This document shows positions 14,002-21,190 of a DNA stretch of 33,998 bases, piece by piece (positions within the stretch are counted from its first letter, which is position 1; each line of letters opens with the position of its first letter). Under the pieces are notes generated by a model, which saw only the letters and a program-made list of their open reading frames with translations, had not been told where the DNA came from and did not search any database. The position numbers and the translations under genes are program-made. Source of the stretch: Acetobacter nitrogenifigens DSM 23921 = NBRC 105050 (GTDB lineage Bacteria; Pseudomonadota; Alphaproteobacteria; Acetobacterales; Acetobacteraceae); contig NZ_AUBI01000024.1 of the NCBI RefSeq assembly GCF_000429165.1, positions 1 to 33,998 on the forward strand. Direction: 5' to 3'.

Positions 14002-14436
14002 ATGCAGACCTTGTTCAACACACTTCTCGAAGAAGCCAGAAGCGCCGCCTCGCAGGGCAACGGCTGCTCATACGAACTGTATGTTCAGAAATTCACCAGT
14101 GAAGTCGACCGGCGGGCGGCGAAGTTGTCTCCCGCAGAGGCGGCGCAATTCGTCGCTGTCGCGACCTCCCAGGGCGATTACGCCCCGCCGTGCGAACAGG
14201 TGACGTTTCCCGGCTGTTGCTCCCACGGCATCGAATGGGGCTGCTGTCCGGCCGGATGTGACGACAACGGGGCGTGGTCCGATGACGAACGGCATGCCGA
14301 CTTCATCGCCCTCGAAGCGCAGCTTCAGGACGAACTCGCAGCGGAAGAAGAGCGGGAGAGGCTGGAACTGATCGCCGCCCGCGACGCTCGCGTCCTCGAC
14401 CGGATTCACGCCTTCAGACAAAGGATCGCGTCATGA
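14002..14436 (+). CDS. Cysteine-rich unknown protein
   Basis: This is a 144-aa protein. The ATG at 14002 is preceded by GGAGAG; a GTG at 13969 is possible but lacks a site. The middle holds a dense cysteine cluster (PPCEQVTFPGCCSHGIEWGC, then CPAGCDD) that could bind a metal or form disulfides. The C-terminal part is a charged helix (LQDELAAEEERERLELIAAR). No signal peptide is present, so metal binding in the cytoplasm is more likely. It overlaps the next gene by 4 nt. No family recognised. Confidence 0.6.
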   Translation: MQTLFNTLLEEARSAASQGNGCSYELYVQKFTSEVDRRAAKLSPAEAAQFVAVATSQGDYAPPCEQVTFPGCCSHGIEWGCCPAGCDDNGAWSDDERHADFIALEAQLQDELAAEEERERLELIAARDARVLDRIHAFRQRIAS

Positions 14437-14807
14437 CGCCTCCCGTCCATCCTGCGCTCGAAGCCGTTCTCTGCGAGCTGGTCGAGCCGTTCGATCCACG
14501 GCTCGCCGAGGCGGTCAGGAATCAGCCTTTTCAACGAGCGACGCTTATCAAGGCGTTCTGCGACAGCTTCGCCGTGAACTACCCGAACCGGGCAATCTGG
14601 CTCGATACGCTCCGCCAGAACGCCTTCAGGGCCATCGTGCTCGACAAGATCGCACGCGGCGTCGCAACGGACGACGAAATCGCGGACCTCGTTTACGCGG
14701 AAGTCGCGCAGATCAGCGACCACGGCCAGCACACTACCTGGCAACCCGAGGCCGTCTTCCGACTCACCCGCGAATTGCGCGCCGCCAACGCAAGCGTGGC
14801 GGCATAG
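14433..14807 (+). CDS. Unrecognised 124-aa protein
   Basis: The ATG overlaps the preceding stop (ATGA), indicating translational coupling with the Cys-rich gene. The product is soluble and helical (AVLCELVEPFDPRLAEAVRN, IARGVATDDEIADLVYAEVA) with no recognisable motif. It is followed 7 nt later by an HTH-like gene. Function unknown. Confidence 0.6.
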   Translation: MTPPVHPALEAVLCELVEPFDPRLAEAVRNQPFQRATLIKAFCDSFAVNYPNRAIWLDTLRQNAFRAIVLDKIARGVATDDEIADLVYAEVAQISDHGQHTTWQPEAVFRLTRELRAANASVAA

Positions 14808-14814
14808 CTGCGCG

Positions 14815-15099
14815 ATGGACGGCAATCCTTCTTCTTCCGCAGGCCCGACGGCGCGCCTCTCCGGAAGCAGGCTCTATCGCTGTCTCATGGTTCTCGGGTG
14901 GTCCGAACGCCTCGCCGCAGAGCGATGCCACGTCCACCGCACTCAGCTTCGACGCGCCATCGACGGCACGTCGTCATTGCCCCTGGATATCTCGGCATGG
15001 CTCCTCGATCTCGAAAGCGCTCATCTGGATCGGCCCTGCCCGCGTCTGCGAACAGCCGATCCAATCGTCGCAGGGCAGGCGGGCGAGCAAAGCCGCTGA
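14815..15099 (+). CDS. Small HTH-like DNA-binding protein
   Basis: This 94-aa protein contains a probable helix-turn-helix (YRCLMVLGWSERLAAERCHV, then HRTQLRRAIDG), followed by LPLDISAWLLDLESAH, a layout seen in small plasmid and phage regulators. The ATG has only a weak ribosome binding site, so it may depend on coupling with the gene before it. It could regulate this operon, but no operator is apparent. Confidence 0.5.
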   Translation: MDGNPSSSAGPTARLSGSRLYRCLMVLGWSERLAAERCHVHRTQLRRAIDGTSSLPLDISAWLLDLESAHLDRPCPRLRTADPIVAGQAGEQSR

Positions 15100-15124
15100 C
15101 ATATTAAAGAATATGTATTATATG
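15096..15124 (+). promoter_or_regulatory. Promoter/operator of the Phd-PemK module
   Basis: CTGACA (15096-15101) and TATATG (15119-15124) are 17 nt apart. The inverted repeat CATATT-AAAG-AATATG lies in the spacer, a likely site for autorepression by the Phd-type antitoxin. Confidence 0.55.
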
Positions 15125-15152
15125 TATTTCATGCCTGATTAAGGAGCGGATT

Positions 15153-15398
15153 ATGGCCTCGGTTCAGCGGATTATGGCTACGGCGGGTGAATTGGTACGG
15201 AAGTTCGCGCATTACAGCGATATGGCTCTAGCCCAACCAGTCATCGTTACGCGCAACGGGCGACCCCGCAATGTGCTGCTTTCCATTGAGGAGTATGACC
15301 GCCTGCGTAGCCGCGACCAGCAGGCCATTATCGCCGCCGATACGCCCGAACGCTTTCTGGCGGACATTGAAGTTCTTGCAGCCCGTGACGGCGCGTGA
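15153..15398 (+). CDS. Phd/YefM-family antitoxin
   Basis: This 81-aa protein has the Phd/YefM N-terminal DNA-binding fold (ATAGELVRKFAHYSDMALAQ, PVIVTRNGRPRNVLLSIEEY, DRLRSRDQ), where the VTRNGRP strand turn is diagnostic, and a short C-terminal tail that would bind the toxin (ERFLADIEVLAARDGA). AAGGAG precedes the ATG. It overlaps the toxin gene (GTGA) and is probably its repressor and neutraliser. Confidence 0.85.
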   Translation: MASVQRIMATAGELVRKFAHYSDMALAQPVIVTRNGRPRNVLLSIEEYDRLRSRDQQAIIAADTPERFLADIEVLAARDGA

Positions 15399-15829
15399 GT
15401 CATCCCTCCCAGGGAGCCGTCATCCGGTATTCCTATCTGTGGGCCGACGAAAATGCAGCGGGAGCGGAAGAAGGACGCAAGGACCGCCCGACGCTTGTTC
15501 TGGCGCTCTCAGTCCGAAACGAAGACGGTTTGGCGGAACTGCTCGTTTTAGCCATTACGCATTCACCTCCCCGCGATAAGACCGAGGCGGTTCCTCTCCC
15601 CAAAGATGTTAAGCGCCTTTTGGGTCTGGACGACGCTCCTTCGTGGATCGTTACAACAGAGGCCAACTATTTCATCTGGCCTGGTCCGGATCTTCGTCCA
15701 ATCCCCGGACGCAAACCGCCGGGCGTCGTTTATGGGCATATTCCGGCTGGTTTGTTGTCCACCGTTGCGCGGTCCTACCTCACTAATCGCGACAAACAGA
15801 AAGGCCGGTTGGTGCGCCGCACAGAATAG
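15395..15829 (+). CDS. PemK/MazF-like toxin
   Basis: This 144-aa protein starts at a GTG overlapping the antitoxin stop. Motifs typical of this PemK-like group are GAVIRYSYLWADE, EEGRKDRPTLVLAL, VLAITHSPP, KRLLGLDDAPSWIVTTEANY and FIWPGPDLRPIPG, then YGHIPAGLL. PemK/MazF toxins are mRNA-cleaving enzymes with an SH3-like barrel. Paired with an upstream Phd-type antitoxin it forms a complete addiction module. Transcription probably ends at the terminator at 15862-15883. Confidence 0.75.
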   Translation: MSHPSQGAVIRYSYLWADENAAGAEEGRKDRPTLVLALSVRNEDGLAELLVLAITHSPPRDKTEAVPLPKDVKRLLGLDDAPSWIVTTEANYFIWPGPDLRPIPGRKPPGVVYGHIPAGLLSTVARSYLTNRDKQKGRLVRRTE

Positions 15830-15861
15830 TGTCTTACGTAGAAAGCGCTCCGCGATAACAG

Positions 15862-15883
15862 AAGGCCGCCCAGGGGCGGCCTT
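15862..15883. terminator. Rho-independent terminator, likely bidirectional
   Basis: The stem AAGGCCGCCC/GGCGGCCTTT has a short loop. It separates the plus-strand toxin-antitoxin module from the minus-strand transfer operon ending at 15941 and has A/T runs on both sides. Confidence 0.75.
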
Positions 15884-15940
15884 TGCTATCCAGATCACGG
15901 GCCGGACGCTCTATGTCGGCCAACCCATCCACCGTCCGAA

Positions 15941-16165
15941 TCACTCAGAAAGCGAAAAGCCGGCATAAAGCGCGATCGTGACGCCCATGATCGAAAGCAT
16001 GAAGACCGCCACGATCCTCCAAAACGGAAATCCGGCTCCGTTCGCATTTCCGTCCTCGGCCATTTCAGCGCCTGCCACAAGCAACCTCCAGCAGCCAATG
16101 ACGCCGCTGATCGCCATGCCAGCAGCGACAAACAATAAAGCCGCCTGCGTCAGGTATAGGCCCAT
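15941..16165 (-). CDS. Small two-helix membrane protein
   Basis: This is a 74-aa protein with helices LTQAALLFVAAGMAISGVIG and WRIVAVFMLSIMGVTIALYA, separated by a polar loop. GAGG precedes the ATG at 16165. It is the distal gene of the minus-strand transfer operon, which makes a channel-associated role possible. No family recognised. Confidence 0.6.
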   Translation of the reverse strand: MGLYLTQAALLFVAAGMAISGVIGCWRLLVAGAEMAEDGNANGAGFPFWRIVAVFMLSIMGVTIALYAGFSLSE

Positions 16166-16174
16166 AGAATTACC

Positions 16175-16576
16175 TCAGTGACTGAAAATGAACCCGAGCT
16201 TGCCATCGTCCATGATATACGGGGTGCATGTGTTCCCCGGATGAACCTCAGCATAGGGTTTGACATATTTGGCCGGAACCCACCCGGGTTTGAATGCAAG
16301 GTTCATGCTCTGAACATATCCATTCGTTTCAGGAACGTTCGTCGCTACAGGTAAAACACCAAGGGCTGGTGCTATCATCGCTGATCCATCGCGGGGTTCA
16401 GTCAGGAGCGGGATGGGATGATCAAAATTCATCATGACGGAATCGGGCGCATCGAGCGCCATACAGACATATCCCGATAACGGCTTGATAGGTTTATGTT
16501 CAGCCGCCATCGCGAGTACCGGCGCCAGGTGTGCGATCGCCAGTCCTAAGGCGAGAGGTAGATGTTTCAGTGTCAT
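16175..16576 (-). CDS. Exported protein with SH3-like stretch
   Basis: This 133-aa protein has a clear signal peptide (MTLKHLPLALGLAIAHLAP, cleaved after VLAMAA). The mature part has two cysteines (GYVCMALD and GNTCTPYI). The segment NGYVQSMNLAFKPGWVPAKY followed by VKPY resembles a bacterial SH3-like turn. It sits between the lytic transglycosylase and a small membrane protein, so a periplasmic role in the transfer apparatus is plausible but inferred. Confidence 0.65.
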   Translation of the reverse strand: MTLKHLPLALGLAIAHLAPVLAMAAEHKPIKPLSGYVCMALDAPDSVMMNFDHPIPLLTEPRDGSAMIAPALGVLPVATNVPETNGYVQSMNLAFKPGWVPAKYVKPYAEVHPGNTCTPYIMDDGKLGFIFSH

Positions 16577-16587
16577 GTTGTCTTATC

Positions 16588-17397
16588 CTATGAGCTGAGA
16601 ATTGGAGAGCTGGCGGCGGAGCCCATCTTCGCGGCGACGGAAGATTTCCATTGGCCGACTGTTTCTCCTGAAGAAATTCCGTTGCTTGCGAGCTGGTTAC
16701 TTGGCACGTAACTGGACATCAGTGCGCTATCATTCGCAGTGGCGATCTGCGCGCCGCGCTGTGGGCCGAAATTGTAATAGGCTCGTGTGTCCAGGGCGGT
16801 CGGGTCGCTTATCCCGGCTTTTTGCAGCGAGGTCGCTGCGTCCTTCAGATACTGGGCCGCCGCGACGGCCTGGGTGGCCGGATCCTGCTGGCCTGATATC
16901 CCCGTGTCGGTGATCGAGGCGGCAAGGCTTGGGTCGGACGCCAGCGCCTTCTGAAGCTCCTCGCTGTACGTTCCGTTCGACATCTGGAAAGCCCCGGTGA
17001 TCGTGTTGCCGCCGCCAGCGGTGTTCACGTTCTGGCAACCAGACTCCACAACGCAGGTCGCCGCAAGAGCGTTAGGATTAACACCAAGCGCGCTCGCGTT
17101 CTGTGCGGCGGCGTATCCCCATGACTGCGAATACATCGACTGCAGCGCGTCAGTGTCGCTTCCGGAACTGGTCGTGGTCGAGACGACGGATCCGCTGCCG
17201 CTAATCTGTTGCGTCGTCGACGAGGTGGGCGGCGTCCAGTCGCCCATCCCGATTTCCTGCCAGGTTGCATTGACGGTCGGCGGAAGGCCGGACGGCACGT
17301 TGACCGTCTGGGCCGCCGCCGGATAGATCACGAAGCAGCATCCCAGAAGCTGCCACGCTCTCCATGAGGGGCGGGGAGCATGGTTTCTCGGTCTCAC
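16588..17397 (-). CDS. VirB1-like lytic transglycosylase
   Basis: This is a 269-aa protein. The GTG at 17397 is chosen for its near-perfect AGGAGG (ACAGGAGGAACCC) and because a signal peptide follows (WQLLGCCFVIYPAAAQ). The lysozyme-like domain shows the catalytic Glu in CVVESGCQN (about E118), GAFQMSN (the G-x-x-Q turn) and AYYNFGPQRG. Such enzymes cut the glycan strands of peptidoglycan so that a type IV secretion channel can be built. A Ser/Thr-rich spacer (residues about 57-83) separates the domain from the signal peptide. It lies downstream of the TraK/L/M-like genes but has its own recurrent box 39 nt upstream. Confidence 0.8.
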   Translation of the reverse strand: MRPRNHAPRPSWRAWQLLGCCFVIYPAAAQTVNVPSGLPPTVNATWQEIGMGDWTPPTSSTTQQISGSGSVVSTTTSSGSDTDALQSMYSQSWGYAAAQNASALGVNPNALAATCVVESGCQNVNTAGGGNTITGAFQMSNGTYSEELQKALASDPSLAASITDTGISGQQDPATQAVAAAQYLKDAATSLQKAGISDPTALDTRAYYNFGPQRGAQIATANDSALMSSYVPSNQLASNGISSGETVGQWKSSVAAKMGSAASSPILSS

Positions 17398-17436
17398 GGG
17401 TTCCTCCTGTAGTGGCGATGCCCGAGTCTGACCGGC

Positions 17437-17454
17437 CATGATGAGACGGGATTC
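17437..17454 (-). promoter_or_regulatory. Recurrent box upstream of the transglycosylase
   Basis: The plus strand reads CATGATGAGACGGGATTC; gene-sense reading GAATCCCGTCTCATCATG, ending 39 nt before the GTG at 17397. Confidence 0.5.
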
Positions 17455-17503
17455 AAAAAAATAAGGCCCAGGGAGAGAGTGTGTCCAAAACGGCCACACC
17501 CTG

Positions 17504-17971
17504 TCACGGGAGGCGTCCGAGCACGAAGCCACCCAGAATCAGCATTGCCGCCCAGAAGACGATCAATCCGGTAGAGCGCCACTGATACCGGTCGGCGATC
17601 AGCTTCGCCCGCCGCCCGACTTCGGGCTCCATGGACGAGAAGACCTTGCTGATCACGTCCAGGACCCGCCCTTCGACCATCTTCTCGTTGATCGAGTGGA
17701 GGGCGCGCGCGGCTTCCACGCCGTCGCCAAGGGCATGTTCGATGCTGCGCCGCTCGGTTTGCAGCATCAGCAGCGTGTCGTTCAACGTCCGGGGCATCCT
17801 GTCCAGCGCACGGTTCTGGGCCTCGAGAACCGCGATAATCGCCAGAAAGAAGCGCCCGTTCGGGGAGTCAGGGCGCGCCGTGAAGTGTTGAAGAGCCCGC
17901 TTCAGCTCCTCGATCGCCTGGTCTTGCGTCGGCGTCGTTTCAGCCGGGGCTATGCGGGCATGTTGGCTCAT
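17504..17971 (-). CDS. TraM-like membrane-anchored transfer protein
   Basis: This 155-aa protein is mostly alpha-helical and probably coiled-coil (IEELKRALQHFTARP, NDTLLMLQTERRSIEHALGD), with one C-terminal membrane helix (GLIVFWAAMLILGGFVLGRL). The ATG at 17971 follows the TraL-like stop by 2 nt; a GTG at 17977 overlapping that stop is an alternative. Length, tail anchor and position after a ParA-like gene resemble TraM in the IncP traK-traL-traM order. That assignment is by architecture and position, not by sequence identity I could verify. Confidence 0.55.
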   Translation of the reverse strand: MSQHARIAPAETTPTQDQAIEELKRALQHFTARPDSPNGRFFLAIIAVLEAQNRALDRMPRTLNDTLLMLQTERRSIEHALGDGVEAARALHSINEKMVEGRVLDVISKVFSSMEPEVGRRAKLIADRYQWRSTGLIVFWAAMLILGGFVLGRLP

Positions 17972-17973
17972 GA

Positions 17974-18816
17974 TCACACAAATTCCCTGGGCTTCGGCAG
18001 GCCCAGCGGCATATCGGGAAGAAGCGCCGGGTCGATCTTCGCCAGAAACTCGGGGAATGCGCGGAAGAACCAGTCCTCGGCGCGCATCCGGTCAAACAGG
18101 CCGGTCGGGGGATGCCCTTCGACCTGCTTGTCATCACAAAAATCGGTATAGGACAGTCGCCGGTCCGTAATTTCGTCCATGCGGTCCAGCTCCGGCATGA
18201 AGTAGATGCCGCCGTCCGGCTTGCCCGCGCTCGCGTCCATAACGGCGTCCGAGTTGCGAATTTTGTCGAAATGGCTGTCGCTGTTGTATCCAAGAGGCAG
18301 AAGCCCGCGGTTCAGAACGACGATGCTGTGTCCTGGCAGGAAGCGGCGCTTTTCCTGAAGGTCCTGCAAATAGTCGGCGTCCGCCAGTTCAGTGCCGAGC
18401 ATATAGACCACCACGACCTTGATCCCCAGTCTTGCGAGCTGCGGCACAAGAGGCGTCGTGTTGATGATTTCATGGAACGCAGTCCATCCGCCGCCGATAT
18501 CGAGAACCACGTCTTTCTTGCGGGTCACCAGTCCCTCAATCTGCTGCTCCAGCCACACCTTCTGATCCTTCAGCGTCGAAGCCTCGGGCTTTCTGGCGTC
18601 GGGGTGGAAGTGTGAGATTGAATGCGAGACGTTGAGATGGTCGGTGTTCCAGACCTCCACGTCTCCGCCCTGACGAATGACGGTCTGGGTGAGCGCGTTG
18701 AGAAAAACCGTTTTTCCCGTCCGTTGCCGGCCAACAGCTGTCAGGAGGACTGGCGGCTTCGTCCGGACGGGGCTGGCTGGTCTGGTCTCGCTCGGCGCTG
18801 GTTTGGTTGTAGTCAT
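17974..18816 (-). CDS. TraL-like ParA-family ATPase
   Basis: This 280-aa P-loop protein has Walker A GRQRTGKT near residues 29-36, then WNTDHLNVSH, a Walker-B-like strand KDVVLDIGGGW (about residues 101-111) and KVVVVYMLG. It resembles ParA/MinD-type ATPases but carries Arg where the signature Lys of the deviant Walker A would be. TraL of IncP plasmids is a ParA-like protein between TraK and TraM, and the neighbours here fit that order. A weak AGAAGGG precedes the ATG. Two copies of the recurrent box lie upstream. It could alternatively serve partition, but no ParB gene is adjacent. Confidence 0.6.
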   Translation of the reverse strand: MTTTKPAPSETRPASPVRTKPPVLLTAVGRQRTGKTVFLNALTQTVIRQGGDVEVWNTDHLNVSHSISHFHPDARKPEASTLKDQKVWLEQQIEGLVTRKKDVVLDIGGGWTAFHEIINTTPLVPQLARLGIKVVVVYMLGTELADADYLQDLQEKRRFLPGHSIVVLNRGLLPLGYNSDSHFDKIRNSDAVMDASAGKPDGGIYFMPELDRMDEITDRRLSYTDFCDDKQVEGHPPTGLFDRMRAEDWFFRAFPEFLAKIDPALLPDMPLGLPKPREFV

Positions 18817-18851
18817 CTCATACCCTTCTCGTGATCACAGTGGATCCGGTT

Positions 18852-18925
18852 CATGGTCCGACGAACGCGCCCCGAAGAGCCCGCCGTTGAGAGGGACTTC
18901 ATCCTTCCATCATGCGACGAAACAG
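18852..18925 (-). promoter_or_regulatory. Two recurrent boxes upstream of the TraL-like gene
   Basis: A close match, CATCATGCGACGAAACAG (18908-18925, plus strand), lies 91 nt before the ATG. A weaker one, CATGGTCCGACGAACG (18852-18867), lies 35 nt before it, at the spacing seen elsewhere. Confidence 0.45.
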
Positions 18926-18945
18926 ATGTTTCTTCATGCCGTGCG

Positions 18946-19647
18946 CTAATTTTCGGCTTCAGTGGGGCCGACAGGCTGGTCCGGCACGTCCTCCCCACGC
19001 ATGAGACGCTCAAGGACGTCGTTTTTCTCCGCGACTATCGCTTCCAGAGCAGGGAGGCGGGCCGTCTGTTCCTGAGCGATGGCCCGGCCGCCGTTCGTTT
19101 CGTTCAGTCTGATCTTTTCCTTCAGCGCCGTGACGTCCCACTGGGCCCTCCCCAGATCGATCCTCGCGGCTCTGATCCTGTCGTAACTGGCGCGCGGGTT
19201 CTGGTCGGTCGTAACCATGGATGTGACGCGAGCCTCGCTCAGGGTGCGATGAACGATGACTGGTGCGCTATCAGGTTCTGACCTGGCTGGCTCCACGAAT
19301 TCTGGCTTCCAGTCCGCAGGCAGGCGGCTGGGCGCGACAGGACGGATTGAGTTCTTTTCCTTGCGCTCGACACGGGTTCGCTCGGCTTCTTCCTCATCCT
19401 GTGCGCGTCGTGCTTTAGCCAGACAGACCATGCGCCATGTTTTGCGCACACGTTGAATGGACCGCTTGTCGGTTCCAATCGGGATCCCGTGTTCCATCGC
19501 GATTTCAACGTATGGCAACCACATCTCGCCGGGCAGGCGATCAGCTTCGAGCTCGGCGTGGTTTCTGTAGAGCCATCGATACAACTCTCCGACCTTACGT
19601 TTACGCGGTTGGGATTTGAGCCGCTCTTTCAGGCTGGCGAATGTCAT
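18946..19647 (-). CDS. TraK-like candidate oriT-binding protein
   Basis: This is a 233-aa protein. The ATG at 19647 is chosen for GGGGGA 6-7 nt upstream; an open frame continues 58 codons back but runs through the repeat array, where it encodes repeated WHG/TWG units. The N-terminal 80 residues are basic and helical (FASLKERLKSQPRKRKVGEL, IGTDKRSIQRVRKTWRMVC) and could bind DNA. A charged coiled-coil region follows (ARRAQDEEEAERTRVERKEK and LKEKIRLNETNGG). It sits directly beside the candidate oriT and before the TraL- and TraM-like genes, the place of IncP TraK, which binds oriT. Function is inferred from this context; the sequence family is not recognised. Confidence 0.5.
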   Translation of the reverse strand: MTFASLKERLKSQPRKRKVGELYRWLYRNHAELEADRLPGEMWLPYVEIAMEHGIPIGTDKRSIQRVRKTWRMVCLAKARRAQDEEEAERTRVERKEKNSIRPVAPSRLPADWKPEFVEPARSEPDSAPVIVHRTLSEARVTSMVTTDQNPRASYDRIRAARIDLGRAQWDVTALKEKIRLNETNGGRAIAQEQTARLPALEAIVAEKNDVLERLMRGEDVPDQPVGPTEAEN

Positions 19648-19691
19648 GTGATCCCCCATCGGACTTGCTGACGGGATGAGGATGACCGGAT

Positions 19692-19708
19692 CACATGCGA
19701 CCAAAAAC
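19692..19708 (-). promoter_or_regulatory. Recurrent box upstream of the TraK-like gene
   Basis: The plus strand reads CACATGCGACCAAAAAC, differing from the better copies by CGACC instead of CGACG. It lies 44 nt before the ATG at 19647. Confidence 0.4.
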
Positions 19709-19724
19709 CGCTTTGAGAAAAAAT

Positions 19725-19877
19725 GTGCCACGTCCAGTCCCATGTCCGGGCCATTTCCGTGCCACCTGTCGCCCCATGTCCGTGCCAGAACCGTGACTGT
19801 TCCGTGCCATGTGTGTGCCACCTGAAATCTGGGCTCTCATACACCATTGCACCCTCAGTGCGGGCGGCTCCGCCGCC
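19725..19877. other. Candidate origin of transfer (oriT)
   Basis: Five GTGCCA boxes lie at 19725, 19759, 19782, 19804 and 19815; variants GGGCCA (19748) and GTGACT (19793) fill gaps, so the spacing is about 11 bp or its multiples, one DNA turn. Just beyond, the minus strand at 19839-19821 reads TGAGAGCCCAGATTTCAGG. As I recall it, the R388 nic region reads TCT/ATAGCCCAGATTTAAGG, so 14 of 15 bases from AGCCC onward agree. A GGCGGC/GCCGCC hairpin (19863-19877) follows. The site lies in the gene-free gap between the TraK-like gene and the operon leading to a TrwC-type relaxase, which is where an oriT would be expected. Confidence 0.55.
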
Positions 19878-19970
19878 AGGGACGGGCAGGCGGGAAAGGG
19901 TGCGGTTACTAATCGCTCCCTTTGAGAGTTGCGGCTGCACATCCAGAAGGACGATGATGGTCAGTTTTCC

Positions 19971-19989
19971 GTAGTTCGTCGCATGTTGG
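19971..19989 (+). promoter_or_regulatory. Recurrent box upstream of the BRO-N gene
   Basis: GTAGTTCGTCGCATGTTGG, in sense orientation, 39 nt before the ATG at 20029. Confidence 0.5.
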
Positions 19990-20028
19990 GGGCTCAGTCT
20001 GGTCTCGGACACACACTCAGGAGAACAA

Positions 20029-20754
20029 ATGATGACCAGATCACTGGACCATGCACTTACGTTTGAAGGTCGAACGTTCGAGGCGTTCGATCACGCCGGG
20101 CAGCGATGGCTGTTAGCCAAAGAGGTATGTGAGGCTCTTGAGCTGCGCCGTTCGCGAGATGCAGTCCGACAGTTAGACGACGACGAAGTATGTCTAATCC
20201 CACAGGAGACAGCTGGGGGTGTACAGGAAGTGCTCGCGGTGAGCGAAAGCGGCGCCTACCACCTGTCCTTTACGTCCCGAAAACCCGTAGCCAAGCGGTT
20301 CCGGCGCTGGGTGACGGAGGAGGTGTTGCCGCAGATCCGGCGCACGGGCGAATACAGGCCGGGCGCAGAGGCGCAGGCCGACAGCGCGCCCCGGCCCCAG
20401 ATCAGCGAGGCCGATCTGCGCCTCCTGGCGCAGCTGAAAGAGGACGACATCTACCAGTCAACCCGTCACCTGGTGACCCGCGTGAACGGTAAATTCTCGG
20501 TCGAAAAAGCGTTGACCGAAGCAAAGCGCCCCTGGTCCTATGATCTGGACATGCTGGAACTGATTCATCTGGTGAAGCTTGTGCAGATCAGCTGGTTCGC
20601 CCTGGGGCAGGATAGCCGGCGGCCCGATCAGATGCGTCAGTATATGTGCCGTCTATCCACGGTCATGAAACTGCTCGATGACAAACTGGGCACAGGCCCC
20701 TACTTTGAACCGGTATCGGCTGCGTTGCCGGAAGGGCCAGCGCAAGCGGCGTAG
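20029..20754 (+). CDS. BRO-N domain protein (antirepressor-like)
   Basis: This 241-aa protein has an N-terminal BRO-N domain: HALTFEGRTFEAFDHAGQRW, LLAKEVCEALELRRSRDAVR, then LSESGAYHL-type (VSESGAYHLSFTSRKPVAKR) and FRRWVTEEVLPQIRRTGEY, which are the hallmark strings of phage-type antirepressors. The C-terminal half (KEDDIYQSTRHLVTR, MLELIHLVKLVQISWFALG) is helical and unrecognised. BRO-N domains bind DNA and often act in regulation. AGGAG precedes the ATG. It is the first gene of the plus-strand relaxase block and borders the candidate oriT, so it may control transfer genes. Confidence 0.8.
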   Translation: MMTRSLDHALTFEGRTFEAFDHAGQRWLLAKEVCEALELRRSRDAVRQLDDDEVCLIPQETAGGVQEVLAVSESGAYHLSFTSRKPVAKRFRRWVTEEVLPQIRRTGEYRPGAEAQADSAPRPQISEADLRLLAQLKEDDIYQSTRHLVTRVNGKFSVEKALTEAKRPWSYDLDMLELIHLVKLVQISWFALGQDSRRPDQMRQYMCRLSTVMKLLDDKLGTGPYFEPVSAALPEGPAQAA

Positions 20755-20852
20755 GGTCGGTTTTTTCCGGGGCGGCAAGCGGTATGGACTCTTGTCGCTC
20801 CATCGTGGCGGGCATTAACGTGCTGGCGGCAAAAACAACAAGACGGAAGACA

Positions 20853-21131
20853 ATGACCAACAACGATCTGATCGAACGAATTTCGGCTGCGGCTGACATC
20901 ACGAAGAAGGACGCGAAGACGGCCCTTGAGACTGTTTTTGCCGCGATAAGGGAGGCCGCCGCCAAAGGCGAGGAAACCAGCATTTCGGGCTTCGGCAAGT
21001 TCGTTGTGCGCTCGAGGCCCGAGCGCACCGGCCGCAATCCCCAGACCGGGGAGGAAATGACCATTCCGGCAGGCCGCAAGCTGGCCTACACCCCGGCGAA
21101 GGCCGTCAAGGACTCTCTGGCGGGCGCATAA
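20853..21131 (+). CDS. HU/IHF-family DNA-bending protein
   Basis: This 92-aa protein has the complete HU fold: NNDLIERISAAADITKKDAK, LETVFAAIREAAAKGEETSI, the strand SGFGKFVVRSRPERTGRNPQ and the tip/arm TGEEMTIPAGRKLAYTPAKA (including the conserved GRNPQTGE). HU/IHF proteins bend DNA and assist replication origins and relaxosomes. A plasmid copy next to oriT and the relaxase gene suggests a relaxosome helper. The ATG at 20853 is chosen because the family starts there; an upstream in-frame codon at 20784 would add unrelated residues. A degenerate recurrent box may lie near 20790-20806. Confidence 0.9.
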   Translation: MTNNDLIERISAAADITKKDAKTALETVFAAIREAAAKGEETSISGFGKFVVRSRPERTGRNPQTGEEMTIPAGRKLAYTPAKAVKDSLAGA

Positions 21132-21190
21132 GGGCTCGTACTCGATCCCGCAACCTGATAGACTGCCCCTCCATGGTGGGAGGGTCTTTC

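Noticed and set aside
17974..18816. ParA-like ATPase as part of a plasmid partition system
   Set aside because: No ParB gene follows, the Walker A lacks the signature Lys, and the TraK- and TraM-like neighbours point to transfer. The partition role is not excluded but is less likely.
19648..19821. N-terminal extension of the TraK-like protein through the repeat array
   Set aside because: The extension encodes only WHG/TWG repeats produced by the GTGCCA boxes, and a good ribosome binding site precedes the ATG at 19647, so the array is more likely a DNA site than coding sequence.
19720..19830. GTGCCA repeats as replication iterons
   Set aside because: No replication initiator was recognised nearby, and the repeats lie next to a nic-like sequence and transfer genes, so oriT is the better explanation. 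An iteron role remains possible if a Rep gene is found outside the window.
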